Shown here: positions 26,056-38,445 of the stretch, piece after piece
How positions within the stretch are numbered: the first letter of the stretch is position 1
Layout: each line of letters opens with the position of its first letter
Assembly: GCF_001640805.2 (NCBI RefSeq)
Contig: NC_066848.1
Coordinates: forward strand, 25,124,144 to 25,188,143
DNA length: 64,000 bases
Direction of reading: 5' to 3'
From: Lates calcarifer
Taxonomy: Eukaryota > Chordata > Actinopteri > Centropomidae
The notes under the pieces: model-generated
The model's input: the letters and a program-made list of their open reading frames with translations, nothing else
What the model was told of the DNA's origin: nothing
Database searches by the model: none
Program-made: the position numbers and the translations under genes

Positions 26056-29000
26056 TATTACCTGAAGAACCTTACAAGCATCTTAAATGTTAGTAATTTA
26101 ATTAATAGGTGCTGTAAATGACTGCTGGAAATGACTTCTGACCTGCAGCTGATTGACTTTCTGTGGCTGTTTCTCAAACTGAACACGATACTGTTTCATC
26201 TATCAGTGAGCTAACTCTTATAATGTTGGTAACCTACCAATATGAAACCATTCTGAAACACTGCTAGCAAACTGTGGTCAGATTAACTTTTGTCTCAGCT
26301 TCTTTCCCCTCAATAGTTTCTTTCTTTTGTCTTTTGGTAGCCTAATTTTGCTTTTTTATGAATAATAAATTCATGATTGCTTTAAAAGTCCTCACCATTA
26401 GCATCAGAGCAATCACTGGATTTGGAGACAAACTATTTTTGTCCACTCTACTGTAGGATGGACTGGGGGAGGGGGAGGTGGGGGCCCTAAAAATCTCTGA
26501 TATTGTTTCGATACAAAAAAAAAAGTCCATCAAACAATTTAGCTAAGAGTAATAGTGTACTTATCATCAACACCCAAAACTTTGAGCCCAACCCAAAATG
26601 AATGCATGGAATTTTCAGGACCTTATGCAAGACCTGAGCATAATAAGACTCAATCCAACCTGCAGCAGACTGACCCTAACATAGAGGGACTGATGCACTA
26701 TCAAAAAAATGTTGTATAATAATAAATAATAGATGAAAGTTCAATAAGGAAGACATTTTTCAAATCAGGAATGTCTCAGTCTTTTCTATCAACCTCACAC
26801 AGCTGTGGACACAGGTTACTGGGTCCCAGCTTTCTTCTTACAGTACACCTCCACACAGTATAAACTTTATAAACATTATAACAGATGGCTGGTGTTTCAA
26901 TTATTCTAATGTAAACAAATCTGACTTCTGACCTCTGACTTCCCTTCTCTGTCAAAGCCAAGCCCATTGGTTCCTGTTGAACATCTATAAAAACAATTTC
27001 ACAAATATATATTTAGATTTTTGATTTGAGACTCAACAATTTCCTAGCTAGCTGGGCATTGTCTTTAGCTAACTTTTTTCCTGAAAATGAATCAATATTA
27101 CATTTGCTGTTGGCTATTAATATAACAGTAGTTTAAAACCTTGTAGTTTTAATGACTGTCATGGTCCAATTAAGCACTAATATTCGTTGCTACAGTATAT
27201 TTTCACCCACAGTTCAAAAGCTTTTAAAGTTAGCCTCTACCTGCAATGCATTATGGGTAAATGAAGTTACAGTAGCATGTAGATTTCAGTAATAAACAGT
27301 TTGAGGTTACCCTGAGCAGAGATTCCAACAAAAGAAATGAACTGACCCTGATTTATCTTCACGTGTATTAAAGACACATACCAAGTTTCCATTATGTATG
27401 CTGATGACTTTTAAACAGTGCCGGGAAGTCTAATTATATGTTAGTTTAGTTTCTCATCATTTATTCTCATCAACTCATCATTTCCACAAAATTCCTGTAT
27501 GTTGTTTGATGGTGTGGGAAGTGAAAAACTTGCAAGCTGATCTTTTTTTACCTTATCAAAAAATGCAATATAAGTTATATTATATTTGTTTACATTTTAT
27601 AACAATCCATTACAATTAGATTTTTAAATATGAAAATATTTTTTTTTTAAAGGAGAAGCCCAGTCCTCTGTCTTCTTTTTATTCACATAAGTTGGTCTTT
27701 GCAAAAAGCACATGAACAGCTCTTGAACAGTCCTTGCCTGCAGTGAAGTACTGTCTAAAATGTGCTTTCAGCATATGTGTGAGTAGCTTGTTGTTACATG
27801 TCTGGTAAAAGCCAGTATCAGCATTTGTTTCTTTCCTAAAAGAAACTTAGCTTGCACAATGCAAATAAATATGCCATGGTCCTCTAGCTGCATCTCACAC
27901 ACACTATATTGTAACTTTGTTTATTTGGTGCTGGATCACACACCACAAATCTGTGAATTCATTTTCGTTTTGTTTTTTTTTCCAAATGCACTGACAGGTT
28001 TTTAGAGCAACACAGTATTAATGTCTGGGTTAAAATGTGGTAATTTTTACAGTTTGTCCATCTGCTGTCCTCTCACTTCCCTCAGGACTTCCAGTACAGT
28101 GCAGAACTGAATAAAACAGCAAACAGTATTTCCCAAAATATCTGACTGCTGCAGATTTACTCATCTATCTATCAGGCACACGAGGTACCGAGTATACAAG
28201 AGACCGTTACAGCACATGCCACATAACTGCAACGTCCATGATTTGATTCTTCTTCCCTTGTTTCCTTTCTGCCTCTCTGCTTTCAACTGATCTAAAATAA
28301 ACTGCCAACAAATAATAAAAAAAGAAAGAAATCTAAGACACTATCACTTTCACTATCAATCACTATCACTCAAATATTACAAACAAAGTTCATTACTGTG
28401 GATTATTCCAAATTATAGGTCAGACACAGTCCCAGGTCAAACATAGGCTTTGAGTGGTAAAGGAGAGAGAACATTATTACTGGAAAATGTCTGTCTGACT
28501 GGAGGGAGGGGAGCGCCTTAGGACTTGGAATTAGATCCCGTTAATGGTTTCAGGGTGTGCCATCAACGCCCTCTATGTCCAAATGGGATTGAATTACATC
28601 TTATCAGAATTACATTTTTTCTCTAAAACTTAAACTTTCTTTGTTAACTGTGCTTCTGACAACTTGGTCACTCAGATTATTGTACAACATGTAAATCTGT
28701 GAGAGGTTTTCAATGGTCATTTTAAATGAATGATGAGTTTGCTATCTGTTGTTTTAAATGCATCATAATAGCTGTAATAGTTAACTCCTTATATGATGAA
28801 GAAGCAGTGATTCTGTACAACCACCTCCCATATTCTGCATCAAACACCATATCAAGTCACAAAAAGTAACACAAACCGTAGCACAACTGTTACTTTGAGT
28901 AATACCTCCTCAGTGTAGGCCGGCTGAAGATGGAAAATGGATGACTGCTCTTTACGACTGCATCTCTGCATGGACAGTGCAGCACATGTCCCCACACCAG

Positions 29001-31633
29001 GTACTTTTAAGCAGAACTCTAATACCTGCTAAAAAAAAAAAACTCCTGTAGGCTGCTGTGTTCTTCACACTCCATGATACCAAAAGTTTAGGCACAGTTC
29101 TTTATTCTCTTCTTAAATCTCCAACTCTACTAGCGGTACCTTTGAGATTTACATAAAATAATAATGAGCAGGCCACATGATGACCTCTGATCTAGAAAGA
29201 CTACTCTAGAAAGCCACCATGCTAACATTTGTGGTTTTGATTTATACTTTAGAATTCTGTCTCACTCATTACCATGATCAGGCTTCTTTCATCTGCTTTG
29301 TGATACAGAGCAGCAGCAGCTTACACAAGCTGCTGATGTCTAGAACATGTCTTACATAAAGGGAACCTTTTGCCTCAGCTCATCGCTGAACTTGAGACTG
29401 CATTGTGTTTACATTCTTTCATTCGCTGTGATGGAGAGTGGTGACTTCAATTAGTTTTCAGTAGGAGGTGGCTTTGTTAGATGCATGTTATTTAAAAGGA
29501 GAATAGTTAACCTTTCTTCAACCTGTATATTGATCACAGATCTTCCAGTCTCCAGTGTCTGTCTAGCCTACTGTGACCACTGTGTGTGGTTATACTTTCA
29601 AGGAGGCATATGTCAGCTACAGCTTAGCTATGGAGTGTACGCCTGTAGCTGCTGCAGTTTTACCACTCACCCTTTAACACACAACTGTAAATCTACCCTC
29701 AGCCTTTGGGTTCCCAGGTGAAACTTCACTAACATTCTGAATGTTCTCAAATTTGTCCCCATTCATTCAGTGTGCCAACTTGAATTTTCATTACCCCTGC
29801 ACTCCTACTGTACTACAACAAGCACTGCCAGACCAGTAGTATTTGGCTTTGGTCCACTGGTGTCATGCTGAAATTGTCATGTGGCACTGTCTTTAAAAAT
29901 TTGCCTTTGTCTTTAAAAATATATACAGTCAAGAATAGTTCAGCAGCCCTCAGTAAAATTTCTTCCAAGCTCATCTTGAAATAGGTCACATTAACACAAA
30001 CACAGACGACTTAGTTTGCCTTTAAAAGCTTTGTCTAACACAAGGTGTCAGGGCCAGGAACAACATCACTGTGTTTCTTCTCTGACTAGTTGCTTTGGAA
30101 TGGTGTCACCGTTAAATAATGCGATGAGTAGAGGCCAGAGCACTGTGACTTTCTGATGGGTGTTTATTTTACAGAATGCCAGCCAAAATGTTTATTCCAC
30201 TGATGCTGAGCAGACATAAGGCTGTTCAAGTGTTGCATTTTACAGAGAGAAGCCAACATTTACTGGACCTCCCCTGTGCTGTAGTTTGGCTCTGCTACAC
30301 CAATTATGGTCATTATTACATTAAACTGAGAACTGCACTGCCAAAGTACTCAGCAAGCTTCCTCATTAACTTTCAATATCTAAGCAAACCTTCAGCTCCA
30401 TTCAGAATGATACATAATAATGTATAATAATTAATAAGAATTACTGGTATCAACTGAATTAGATTTCTAACAAACTGTCATTCTCAGATTCTCATTATCA
30501 GATGTAACTCTGTAATATTATTGATCATATAATATCTTTGAATAAAATCTTATATATTCTGACCTGTTTATCTATTCATTACACTACAGTACTTTTAAAA
30601 TGGAGTCCACACCACTATTGAGGTCAGTGTGTTGATTTAATAAAACTAATGACTAAAGGCTGTAATAACTTTGTTCATCCCTGACTTTTCATGCCACCAT
30701 GAGTTTGATGTTTTTATCTCAGGTGACATAACCCGACAGGTATTTGATTCGATTGGCATGACATTAGAATTTAATAACTCTGATAATCCCTTAACTTTTC
30801 ATAAACCCAGTACTTTGGTTTATGACTGACTGAATACCTATTGACTTTGACTTCAGCCACAGCTGTGCTTTGTATTTAGAGTTAAATCTACAACACAGTG
30901 AAGTGTGCAAAAAGTGAGGGCCTCTGAATGCTTCCTGAAGCCACTGTGCGTAAAGCACATAGCTACTTTTAATATTTAATACTGCTGTGTAAATTTATCC
31001 TGCCAGATGCATTTAAGTTGCAATTGAGGTTTCCTGCTTTCCTTTGGTGTTTTCCTGAAAGGATCTTTGACTGAACAAAGTATAAACACAATTAAATCAA
31101 AACCAGTAGGTCTACAATTATACAGTCCAGCAGCCCTGTAACAATGTAACGTGTTGGTCATTATTGTGGCTGTAGTTTTGAGTGATTTGTATTAGATCAC
31201 ATCCTCTAGTGCTTTGAGCCAGTTTCACCATCCATCACATTATCACTCTTATAATGTGGTGCCAGGCCACAGAATCAAGCCTAAATTATGAATTTCCTCT
31301 GCAGAAGGCAGAGTTTCAGTGCAGTTTCCTGCAAATGAAAAGTGGGAGTAAACTAGGTAACTGGTTAGTTACAAGTTGAAGGCAGTGGCATCACTGGCAT
31401 GGTTCATAGTTTCAGGTATTTATGGAAAGAGGGCCCAGTTGTTCTCTGACTCTAAATTACAACTGGCCTTCACATGGTTCACTAAATATAGAAATCCTGC
31501 AGCACCTGTTGCTCCTGGAGTTTTATAGAGGGTAGGACCAGTTTCTTAGTGATTAAAGGGACATTATTGCTCTTGCAGTAAGCAGGACTTCCAAAAGAAA
31601 AGTGAATAAAGTTGATTTATGGTTATCAACAGT
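26056..31633. other. Intergenic, vax1 to kcnk18, distal part
   Basis: No coding exon recognised. 28490-28620 is a compact block of complex sequence (GGAGGGAGGGGAGCGCC ... CATCAACGCCCTCTATGTCC) that may be a conserved element. A reverse fragment of the repeat at 23660-24110 sits at 30680-30885. Otherwise AT-rich with short homopolymers. Confidence 0.5.
30680..30885 (-). repeat. Interspersed repeat fragment, reverse copy of the 23660-24110 family
   Basis: The reverse complement shares ordered words with 23660-24110: CAGTACTTTGGTTTATGAC and ACAGCTGTGCTTTGT appear here on the plus strand and in the other copy on the minus strand. About half the family length remains. Confidence 0.7.
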
Positions 31634-31735
31634 GGTGCACTGTGCATTTACTACAGCACTGTACCTAAGTACAGTTTTCAGGTATTTTCACTTTCATTTC
31701 CATGTATGTTACTTTATGTCAGAGGGAACTGTTTT
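31634..31735 (+). repeat. Common fish interspersed repeat fragment
   Basis: GTGGTGCACTGTGCATTTACTACAGCACTGTACCTAAGTACAG..., followed by ATGTTACTTTATG, resembles a frequent teleost repeat rich in ACTTAAGTAC/GTACTTGAG words. A weaker relative may lie at 51855-51945. Family name unknown. Confidence 0.45.
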
Positions 31736-31929
31736 TGTAATCTTACACTGTTGTATTGCCACTTTTCCTTCATTAAAGGATCTGAGCTGTTCCACCACTG
31801 CTTGGCAGCACTGTATGTTGGATGGGTGGAACAAAGTGGGAGTTCAGTTGGGATGTTTAGTATTCCTACAAGCAGAGGTCAACCAAAGACAAAATAGACC
31901 ATTGTGTGGAGGTGATCACATTACAGATT

Positions 31930-32290
31930 AGCTGTTATATTTGTAATGAAGGGTTTTCTTCTCATCGCATTATATAGCATTATTTCAATTCAATAAGAGC
32001 GAAAAAAAAATCTTCGACCTCGATCACCTCGATCACTGGGATAAAACTAATCACATCAAACCGTTAGACTGTAGCAGGTTCCCCCGGGACCCTGCAGTCA
32101 GATAGGGGAGTAGCCTAATAGGCTACAGAGTCAATAACGAGTCAGTCCAGTGTTTGAAATGCATGTGTGGATGATGTGGTGTTTGTGCTGCCTCAGCTGC
32201 CTCCGCGCACATTGCTGGAGCTCAAACCTCAGCTGACGGACGCACGGCCGCTCTCCACACAGACTGTAGGAGCCGCGGTGGAGGAGGTGG
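31930..32290 (+). promoter_or_regulatory. kcnk18: Probable kcnk18 promoter and 5' UTR
   Basis: Directly upstream of the first coding exon, GC rising towards the ATG. It contains a TTATATAG word near 31971, two tandem CTCGATCAC words (32018-32035) and a perfect 8-base inverted repeat with a one-base spacer (32110-32126, GTAGCCTA A TAGGCTAC). The start site is not determined. Confidence 0.4.
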
Positions 32291-32352
32291 ATGTGGAGGA
32301 AGAAAAAGAAGAGGAAGATGTCAGTGGCAGCGAAGAAAGGAATAAGTGCTAA
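32167..32352 (+). other. Upstream ORF overlapping the kcnk18 start
   Basis: A 61-codon frame opens 124 bases before the kcnk18 ATG, runs through both candidate kcnk18 starts in another frame and stops at 32350-32352. The product is acidic (VDVEEEKEEEDVSGSEE), which follows from the Lys/Arg-rich kcnk18 frame on the same bases. If the transcript starts upstream of 32167, this frame would be expected to lower kcnk18 translation. No family similarity recognised. Confidence 0.4.
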
Positions 32353-32546
32353 AGCCGAGTCCAGAAAATGCGCCAGGCGTTTTTGGAGGCTCTTTCCTCA
32401 CCTCTTTCTGTGCCTGTCTCTGGTCGCATACGCTGCGCTGGGTGCGCTCATGTTCGACTACATTGAAGGAGGGGGAGAGTCCACTATCCAGCCGGACTAC
32501 AGTGACTTCTTGAGTCAGATTGTCAGGACCGTCCAGAACCTCACCG
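32291..32546 (+). CDS. kcnk18: kcnk18 coding exon 1
   Basis: Basic N-terminus, TM1 and the first half of the extracellular cap. Donor CACCG|GTAACT at 32546/32547, phase 1. An in-frame stop at 32267 lies upstream, so the ATG at 32291 is the most distal possible start. Confidence 0.9.
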
Positions 32547-32963
32547 GTAACTGGCCTCAGATATCAGTTGAAGTATCACCTGCTGTCACTGTAGAAGACA
32601 ACTTGAACAGTTCTTTGATATCGATCTGAACTTCTTATGGTTTCTGATTAAATCTGTGGAGTTTGGATCTTTGTTGGTGCTAACGATGACACAGTAACTT
32701 GGACCTTCTTGTTACAGTCGGTTTACAAAATAACAGCCCAAACAAAAATATTAATAATAACTCTTTACTCGCTTTACTCGCTCTACATCATCTCCTTCTC
32801 TTTATTTTCAGATAACTCGTCCTGCACACATGAGGACATTCTGCAGACAGTGGACAAAACCATGCGGAAAGGCTTCAAGTCCAATTGGCTCCAGGGACCC
32901 GAGAGATGGGACTTTTTTAGCGCCATGTTCTTCTGCTGCACTGTGTTCACAACAGTTGGTAAG

Positions 32964-33007
<44 letters not shown>

Positions 33008-36000
33008 CAATGCTGTGTTTTCTCGTCATACATGTCATTGTTTCTATTACACACTAAGCTGGTTACCACTTAAAACATTTCACTGGTTGCTCTTTAGTAT
33101 TCACCTGCATTTATTTTAACTGTTATACTTAAAAGAGCTTTTAGTTTGATTTAGGTCATCACATTCACTCAGATGAACTCAACATCTTATCTTGACTTTA
33201 TCTTACTGTGCCTTTAAGTTAAAAAAAAAAAAAAGTTTTTTCCTTAGTTTCCTTAGTTTTCCTTAGTTTATCCTTAGATATATGACCAGATAGTGAGAGA
33301 GAGCTGCCATTCTGAGTCACGACAGTGCCATGAATTGCATAATGTACTGTAGCTCTTCACATCACAGTTTGCCAAAACAACAAATTTGGGATGGATAGTA
33401 GGATAGTAGGATTACCAAAAGTTACTATAGCTCATCCTGTGGTCACTTGAAAGACAAGCGACACCCAGAGAACACCCGGAGGTGAGTTGTCCAAACTGCA
33501 CTGAATGTACAGCATTTGTTAGGCCTTTAAGAACAACTATGTGTGATATTGTGCCATTATGGACTTGTCATTCTTCTCTCGTAGAAGGTTTCTTGTATTG
33601 TGGTCTGTCTTACTTGTGGTTTGATGCACTTTAGTACTAATGATTGTATGCTCAGCTCCTTGTATTGACATTGACAGTAAAAATGCTTGCTGCATATTAC
33701 TGTGGCTTAGTCAGTGCGTACTAAGCAGTAACACTCACAGTAATACTATACTTTACACAACAAACATCAGAACTTTTGTTTACTTTCCCAGTAAACGTCG
33801 ATCAAACCAGTAAAAGTTTGATTGGAGGAAAGTGAGGGGAGTTGAACAAGCTTTCATTCTGGACATCACTAGAAACCATTCACTAATATCCAGAAATGTT
33901 AATGAATTGCCATTGCCTTGAAATCAATCTCTGCTGCTCAATGCCTCACTCAAGGGAAGCCTGGTCAGACGATAAATTGAACTACATCGCAATACAAAGA
34001 TACAAAGTACTGTTGCTGCACTAATCAATAATGTTATATTAACAGTGGATCAAATGATTGCATGTAATGTGAAGTGTTGAAACAAGTAATGAAACAACAG
34101 AGAATTCTCCATCATCACTTATACTGTTCCTCTCTGCTGTATGAAGACTTTTAGCTTCCTTCAGTTCAGTGTTTTTTTTATCATGAATTGCGGCTTTACA
34201 GCTTGGTTCACTCTCATCACATTAAACCTTGTTTTCAGCAGCAGCAGGCAGCTGTTTCAGCTAGAAAGCTCTGGTGAGCCCACTGTGCACTACTTGCTTG
34301 GCAAGAAATGACAGATAATGTTAGAGATTAGCATTTAAGTTAAGTGCCAGATATTTTTTTCAGGAGTGGTGGAAAAACAGAGCCTGAGTGAATATTGCAT
34401 TTCTGTTCATCAGGTGGCTGGTAACATGGAGTGCTGCTAGCTTGATTTACATACACTTTTTCTAAGCTAAAAATACGACATCAGTGGTATAAACATAAGA
34501 CAAAGACGTTCACCAACATGCCAATTTACTAACCACACAGTGTTAAAGAATGAATACCATCAAAATTCTATAACATAGAATGGCAGCCCAAATGTACCCT
34601 GAGTCCTTGTGAGCGAAACTTGAAGAGTGCAATTCTGCCATTCAGCTGTGATTCCTGGGCTCACAGCTTTAAGAAACCCACATCTATGTGAGTGACTGAG
34701 CATGAATAAATGAATGAGCTAGCAGTCATTTTCAACAAATGATACTTTGTTAAATCCATAAATGGGGAAGTATCAGCATTCATCCCAAGTGGCCAAAAGA
34801 AGAAAAAAAGCAAAACAGAAGAAAATGAACTGTAAGTGTAAAAATATGCTTCAGATGATGTTTACGTGTGTGTGTGTGTGTGTGTGTATGAGTAAAACAG
34901 AAGCCATCACCTAGTTTGTGTAGATAACTGGATTGATTAAAACAGATGCAGATCTCTTCAGTGTGAGAGACTGACAATTGAAAAATGCAGCTGAATCCAC
35001 TCCTGTGCAGACATGGCATCAGACCAGCATAACTGTCTTAACCCGCTTTAATGCACATGGGGGCAGGGAAACTAAGGTGACTGAGAAAAACTGAAAACAG
35101 ATGAACAAACAGATATAAAGACAGGAGGAAAGTCAGGGACATGTGGTTGGTAGATGGAGTATGACAGGTGACTGTGCTGGACGGAACATAGTAGGTCCAG
35201 AGGAATCATGACATATGGTCTTAAGAGTTTGCAGTACCTTGCAGGGGTCCAAAGTGTGGGCCAGTAGGAGCTGATGGTGATGCTAAATGACAGGTCAGCA
35301 GGTCATCAAACTCATTAGGGATCTTCTATAAGACTATACAACATACAGACTATAGACAGTCTGGCCAGTAATTGTTGAGATACTTTACTCTGGACCTAGA
35401 ACATAGTGTTCACTGCACACACTACAGATATATAATTATTGCATTACTTTCTGATTAGCAGACTAACAAGCTGAGATCCTAAAAAAAGCTCACGACTGCC
35501 TTTGTTCCTTATGTGGCTTGTGTGTCTCATAATCAGATGGCAGCTGTTTTTGGATGGTTGGAATAATTGAGGCCTGACAGGCCTATCGCCGCTGTGTGTT
35601 AGTCCCTGTGGGGCCAGTGCCTCATTCACAGTTTATCAGGAGAAGCATCATGCTTATATGGATGTGCTTGTATATTTAACTCATTGGAACAATTTCAACA
35701 TAATCAGAAACCCACTGCCATTTAGGTGCAGTTGTTTATGTTCATACTTATTGTAGTCAGGCGAGCCATCTAAGAGCTGAACTAAGAATCTGCATAGAAT
35801 GTGCTTGCATAGACAAAGGGAAACAGCTCACAAATCATCCACCAGGGAAGCATCTTAAATGGCTTCAGAATGAATACCTCCACATCACTGACTCAGATAA
35901 ACCAGTGTCTGCATTAGCCTCTTCTCATACATAAGTGGTTAAGGGAAGCCAGCTAATGGCTAATGGCTAATGGCTTAGCAAGAGCAGGAAGCCCACAACT

Positions 36001-38060
36001 TAGTGAAGAGAAGGCGCTCTCAGAGGAGACTGCTGCTCACCACAAAAAGCTTATTAGAGGTTGTTAGAGGTTAGAGCCACTCTGTCCTCTGTGTTGTCCT
36101 GTGAGTTCTGAACTTCATTCATCTCTCCACAACCAGCATAATGAGTGCTAATGTGTGTGTGAGAGAGAGAGTGTGGGTGCACGCATGCATGTTTGTGTGT
36201 GTGTGTAAATGTCTTCTACACACTCTATAAAACAACACAGTGACAATTGCTTTTTCAGTTTGAGATGACATTAAAACTTATTTTCATACTTTCCATGTGA
36301 TGATAACACCAATGTAACTGCTGAGTCATTAGAATACAGTGTCTGATGAGCAGACAGGTTGTAAAAAAGCCCCCAGTTCAGCAGATTATCTAAACCATGT
36401 TATTCGGAGGTAAATACTGAAAGTAAGCATTATTAGCATGCTGCTGCTAATACCTCATCATTGATAGTCCACTGATTGTACTGGAGATTTGGACCTGGAC
36501 ATGCAAACTTAAACTTATAAATTCCTCAGTTTGTAGATTGTACAGTATACAGTATGTGTGAACCACCGGGCATATAATGAGTGAAGAACTGGCTTAGAGG
36601 ACTGGTGGTTAATATTTTCAACCAGCTGTAATTAATATTCTTGAACAATGTAAAAAACAATGTATTAAATGACAATATGAAAATGGTTTCTTGCCCTGAA
36701 ATCCGTTAAGTCAGGTTTAATGCTGTAGCTTTGTGGAATTCAGTGGTTGTGTTATACAGTTACATATTTAGAATGGGTTGTTCACTACTATTTTAATACA
36801 TTTGTCAAGAACATATTTGGAACCACTTCACATACAATACAAGCATCAGAGAGTATTAGAGAGCTGGCTACAGACATGTTTCAAACCCCAAACCAGTCTA
36901 AGGCATCACATGTGTATAGTAATTAACATTTATAATTAACACTGATAGCAAATTTGTCTCTCCACTGCCTGTGGTAGTTAGCTTAATATAGTTTTAGTAG
37001 TATAAGTAAATTAACATTATTTTATATCTTAACATTACCTCAGTTTCTGTCTGGTTATTGTTTATTTGTTTATTTTCATTATTCTTTAAAGGTGTCAGTT
37101 TCATCTTGATGTCATGGGGAAGAAAGCTGCTGACAAATAACAGTTATTGTCAAGTTGATTTCATATTTTCAGGTCTGTAGACTTGACATTACTAAAGTGT
37201 CCATTTTCTCTATTACTGTTGCAGGGTATGGGGAGATCTATCCAGTGACTCTGCCTGGTAAGGTGGTATGTGTGTTGTATGCCATGGTGGGTATCCCTCT
37301 CATGCTTCTGGTCATTCTGGATGTGGGAGACTTCCTTGCTCTGCTTATGTCCAGAGCCTACATCCGCATTCATACACTCTGCAAAAGCCTCCGTTCCCAC
37401 ACCTGGTCACCGTGGAAGGCTCGTAAGAAGGCAGCGGAGTCGAGCCACAGGGCCCTGGAGGACGGTACCTTTGTTTTCAGCCACGAGGTTGTGATCCGTG
37501 AACCCCTCGACATCCGGCAGGTGCTGCATAGCCAGGCGGATGTACGGCACAAGTCCATCCAGCTCCAAAACAACAAAGAAATCTTTGAGAAGATTCTTGC
37601 CAGGGAGAATTTACTCAGAAAGGGCCCTCTGCTCAGGACTCTCTCCTGCCCAGAGTTAGACCGGCTACCACCACCACAGAAACAATATGCCATATGGGAC
37701 TTCACAGGGTTAGGGGATGGAATGGAAATGCTGGATGTACCCTTTGTGCTGATTCTCTTCATTGTGTTTGCCTACATTTTCTTTGTTGGTTTGACTCTCC
37801 CACTGTGGGAAACTGAATTCAAGGGCTTTGACCCCTACTACTTCTGCTTCATCACGCTCACTACCATAGGTTTTGGCGACATTGTACCCAATCACCCCAA
37901 GTACTTCATGCTTACATCACTCTTCATTATTGTTGGCATGGCCATCATGTCCATGGCTTTTAAGCTGGGCCAAACACGAATTGTAAGCTGCTATCGCCAA
38001 TGCATCAAATTCATCAGCAGGGGAAATGTGGAGACTTTTAGAAATGAAAACAGTGACTAA
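32291..38060 (+). CDS. kcnk18: kcnk18, TRESK two-pore-domain potassium channel (whole gene, 3 coding exons)
   Basis: Exons 32291-32546, 32812-32958 and 37225-38060, joined in phase, give 412 residues. The second ATG at 32318 has A at -3, against T at the first, and would give 403. Layout (412 numbering): TM1 about 35-56 (LFPHLFLCLSLVAYAALGAL), luminal cap with N-glycosylation sequons NLT (83) and NSS (87), pore loop 1 TTVGYG (132-137), TM2 about 147-169, a long cytosolic loop of about 135 residues, TM3 about 305-325, pore loop 2 TTIGFGD (347-353), TM4 about 361-381, short basic tail. The long TM2-TM3 loop and LRTLSCPEL (Ser275, an RxxSxP 14-3-3 type site matching RSNSCPEL of mammals) identify TRESK rather than other K2P channels. 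TRESK gives background K+ current in sensory neurons and in mammals is activated through Ca2+/calcineurin. I see no PQIIIS-type calcineurin docking motif. Position between vax1 and slc18a2 supports orthology. Confidence 0.95.
32812..32958 (+). CDS. kcnk18: kcnk18 coding exon 2 (cap and pore loop 1)
   Basis: 147 bases after a TTTTCAG acceptor. Encodes DNSSCTHEDILQ to FFCCTVFTTVG, matching SLFFCCTVFSTVG of mammalian TRESK. Donor GTTG|GTAAGT, followed at once by a (TG)20 tract. Confidence 0.95.
32965..33004. repeat. (TG)20 microsatellite after the kcnk18 exon 2 donor
   Basis: Pure TG dinucleotide run starting on the base after the GTAAGT donor hexamer. Confidence 0.97.
33005..37224 (+). other. 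kcnk18: Remainder of kcnk18 intron 2
   Basis: About 4.2 kb without coding exons. It contains a tandem CCTTAGTTT-type patch (33240-33278), a (TG) run at 34865-34887, tandem CTAATGG units at 35952-35975 and a GTGTGAGAGAGA patch near 36155. 35480-35640 is complex, evenly composed sequence and a candidate conserved element. 35310-35400 ends like the tail of the 23660 repeat family (AATTGTTGAGATACTTTACTCTGGACC). Confidence 0.55.
37225..38060 (+). CDS. kcnk18: kcnk18 coding exon 3 (TM2 to C-terminus)
   Basis: Begins GYGEIYPVTLPGK after TTGCAG and ends ...FRNENSD with the TAA at 38058-38060. Includes TM2, the regulatory loop, TM3, pore loop 2 and TM4. One uninterrupted 836-base exon. Confidence 0.96.
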
Positions 38061-38439
38061 GTCACCAAGAGAATCTGCCTCATTTCCTAGAGTTGTACAA
38101 GCTCACAGTCTTGGCTTTGAAACAGGCCCTAGACAGGAGTCTGTGGGAATTCCAGGACATTTGTCGAGCTGGTTGTTTGGTTGTAAGCATGAGCAAAATA
38201 AAAAAAATGTGCATGTGCCAAATGCTTTTGCCCAATGAAGGAGGGTAATATGCAAAATGATTCCCATTAAGAGAAACCTCAAATTCTGCATATCTAGATA
38301 CAGCATCTTGCCAAGGAATGACCAGTAGCTGTGCTGCAGTAACTGTACTGCTTTAAGTACTACATAGGATGCACACACGAGTGTTGTGTTTGCTTGTAAG
38401 TCAAAACTCTGGATTTCTTGATCCCTGCTAGAAAAATCT

Positions 38440-38445
38440 AATAAA
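38440..38445 (+). terminator. kcnk18: kcnk18 polyadenylation signal
   Basis: AATAAA about 380 bases after the stop codon. Another AATAAA lies at 38197-38202 and could serve a shorter transcript. Confidence 0.6.

Noticed and set aside
32783..33038. His-Thr repeat frames on the minus strand
   Set aside because: Translation of the (TG)20 tract and antisense of kcnk18 exon 2.
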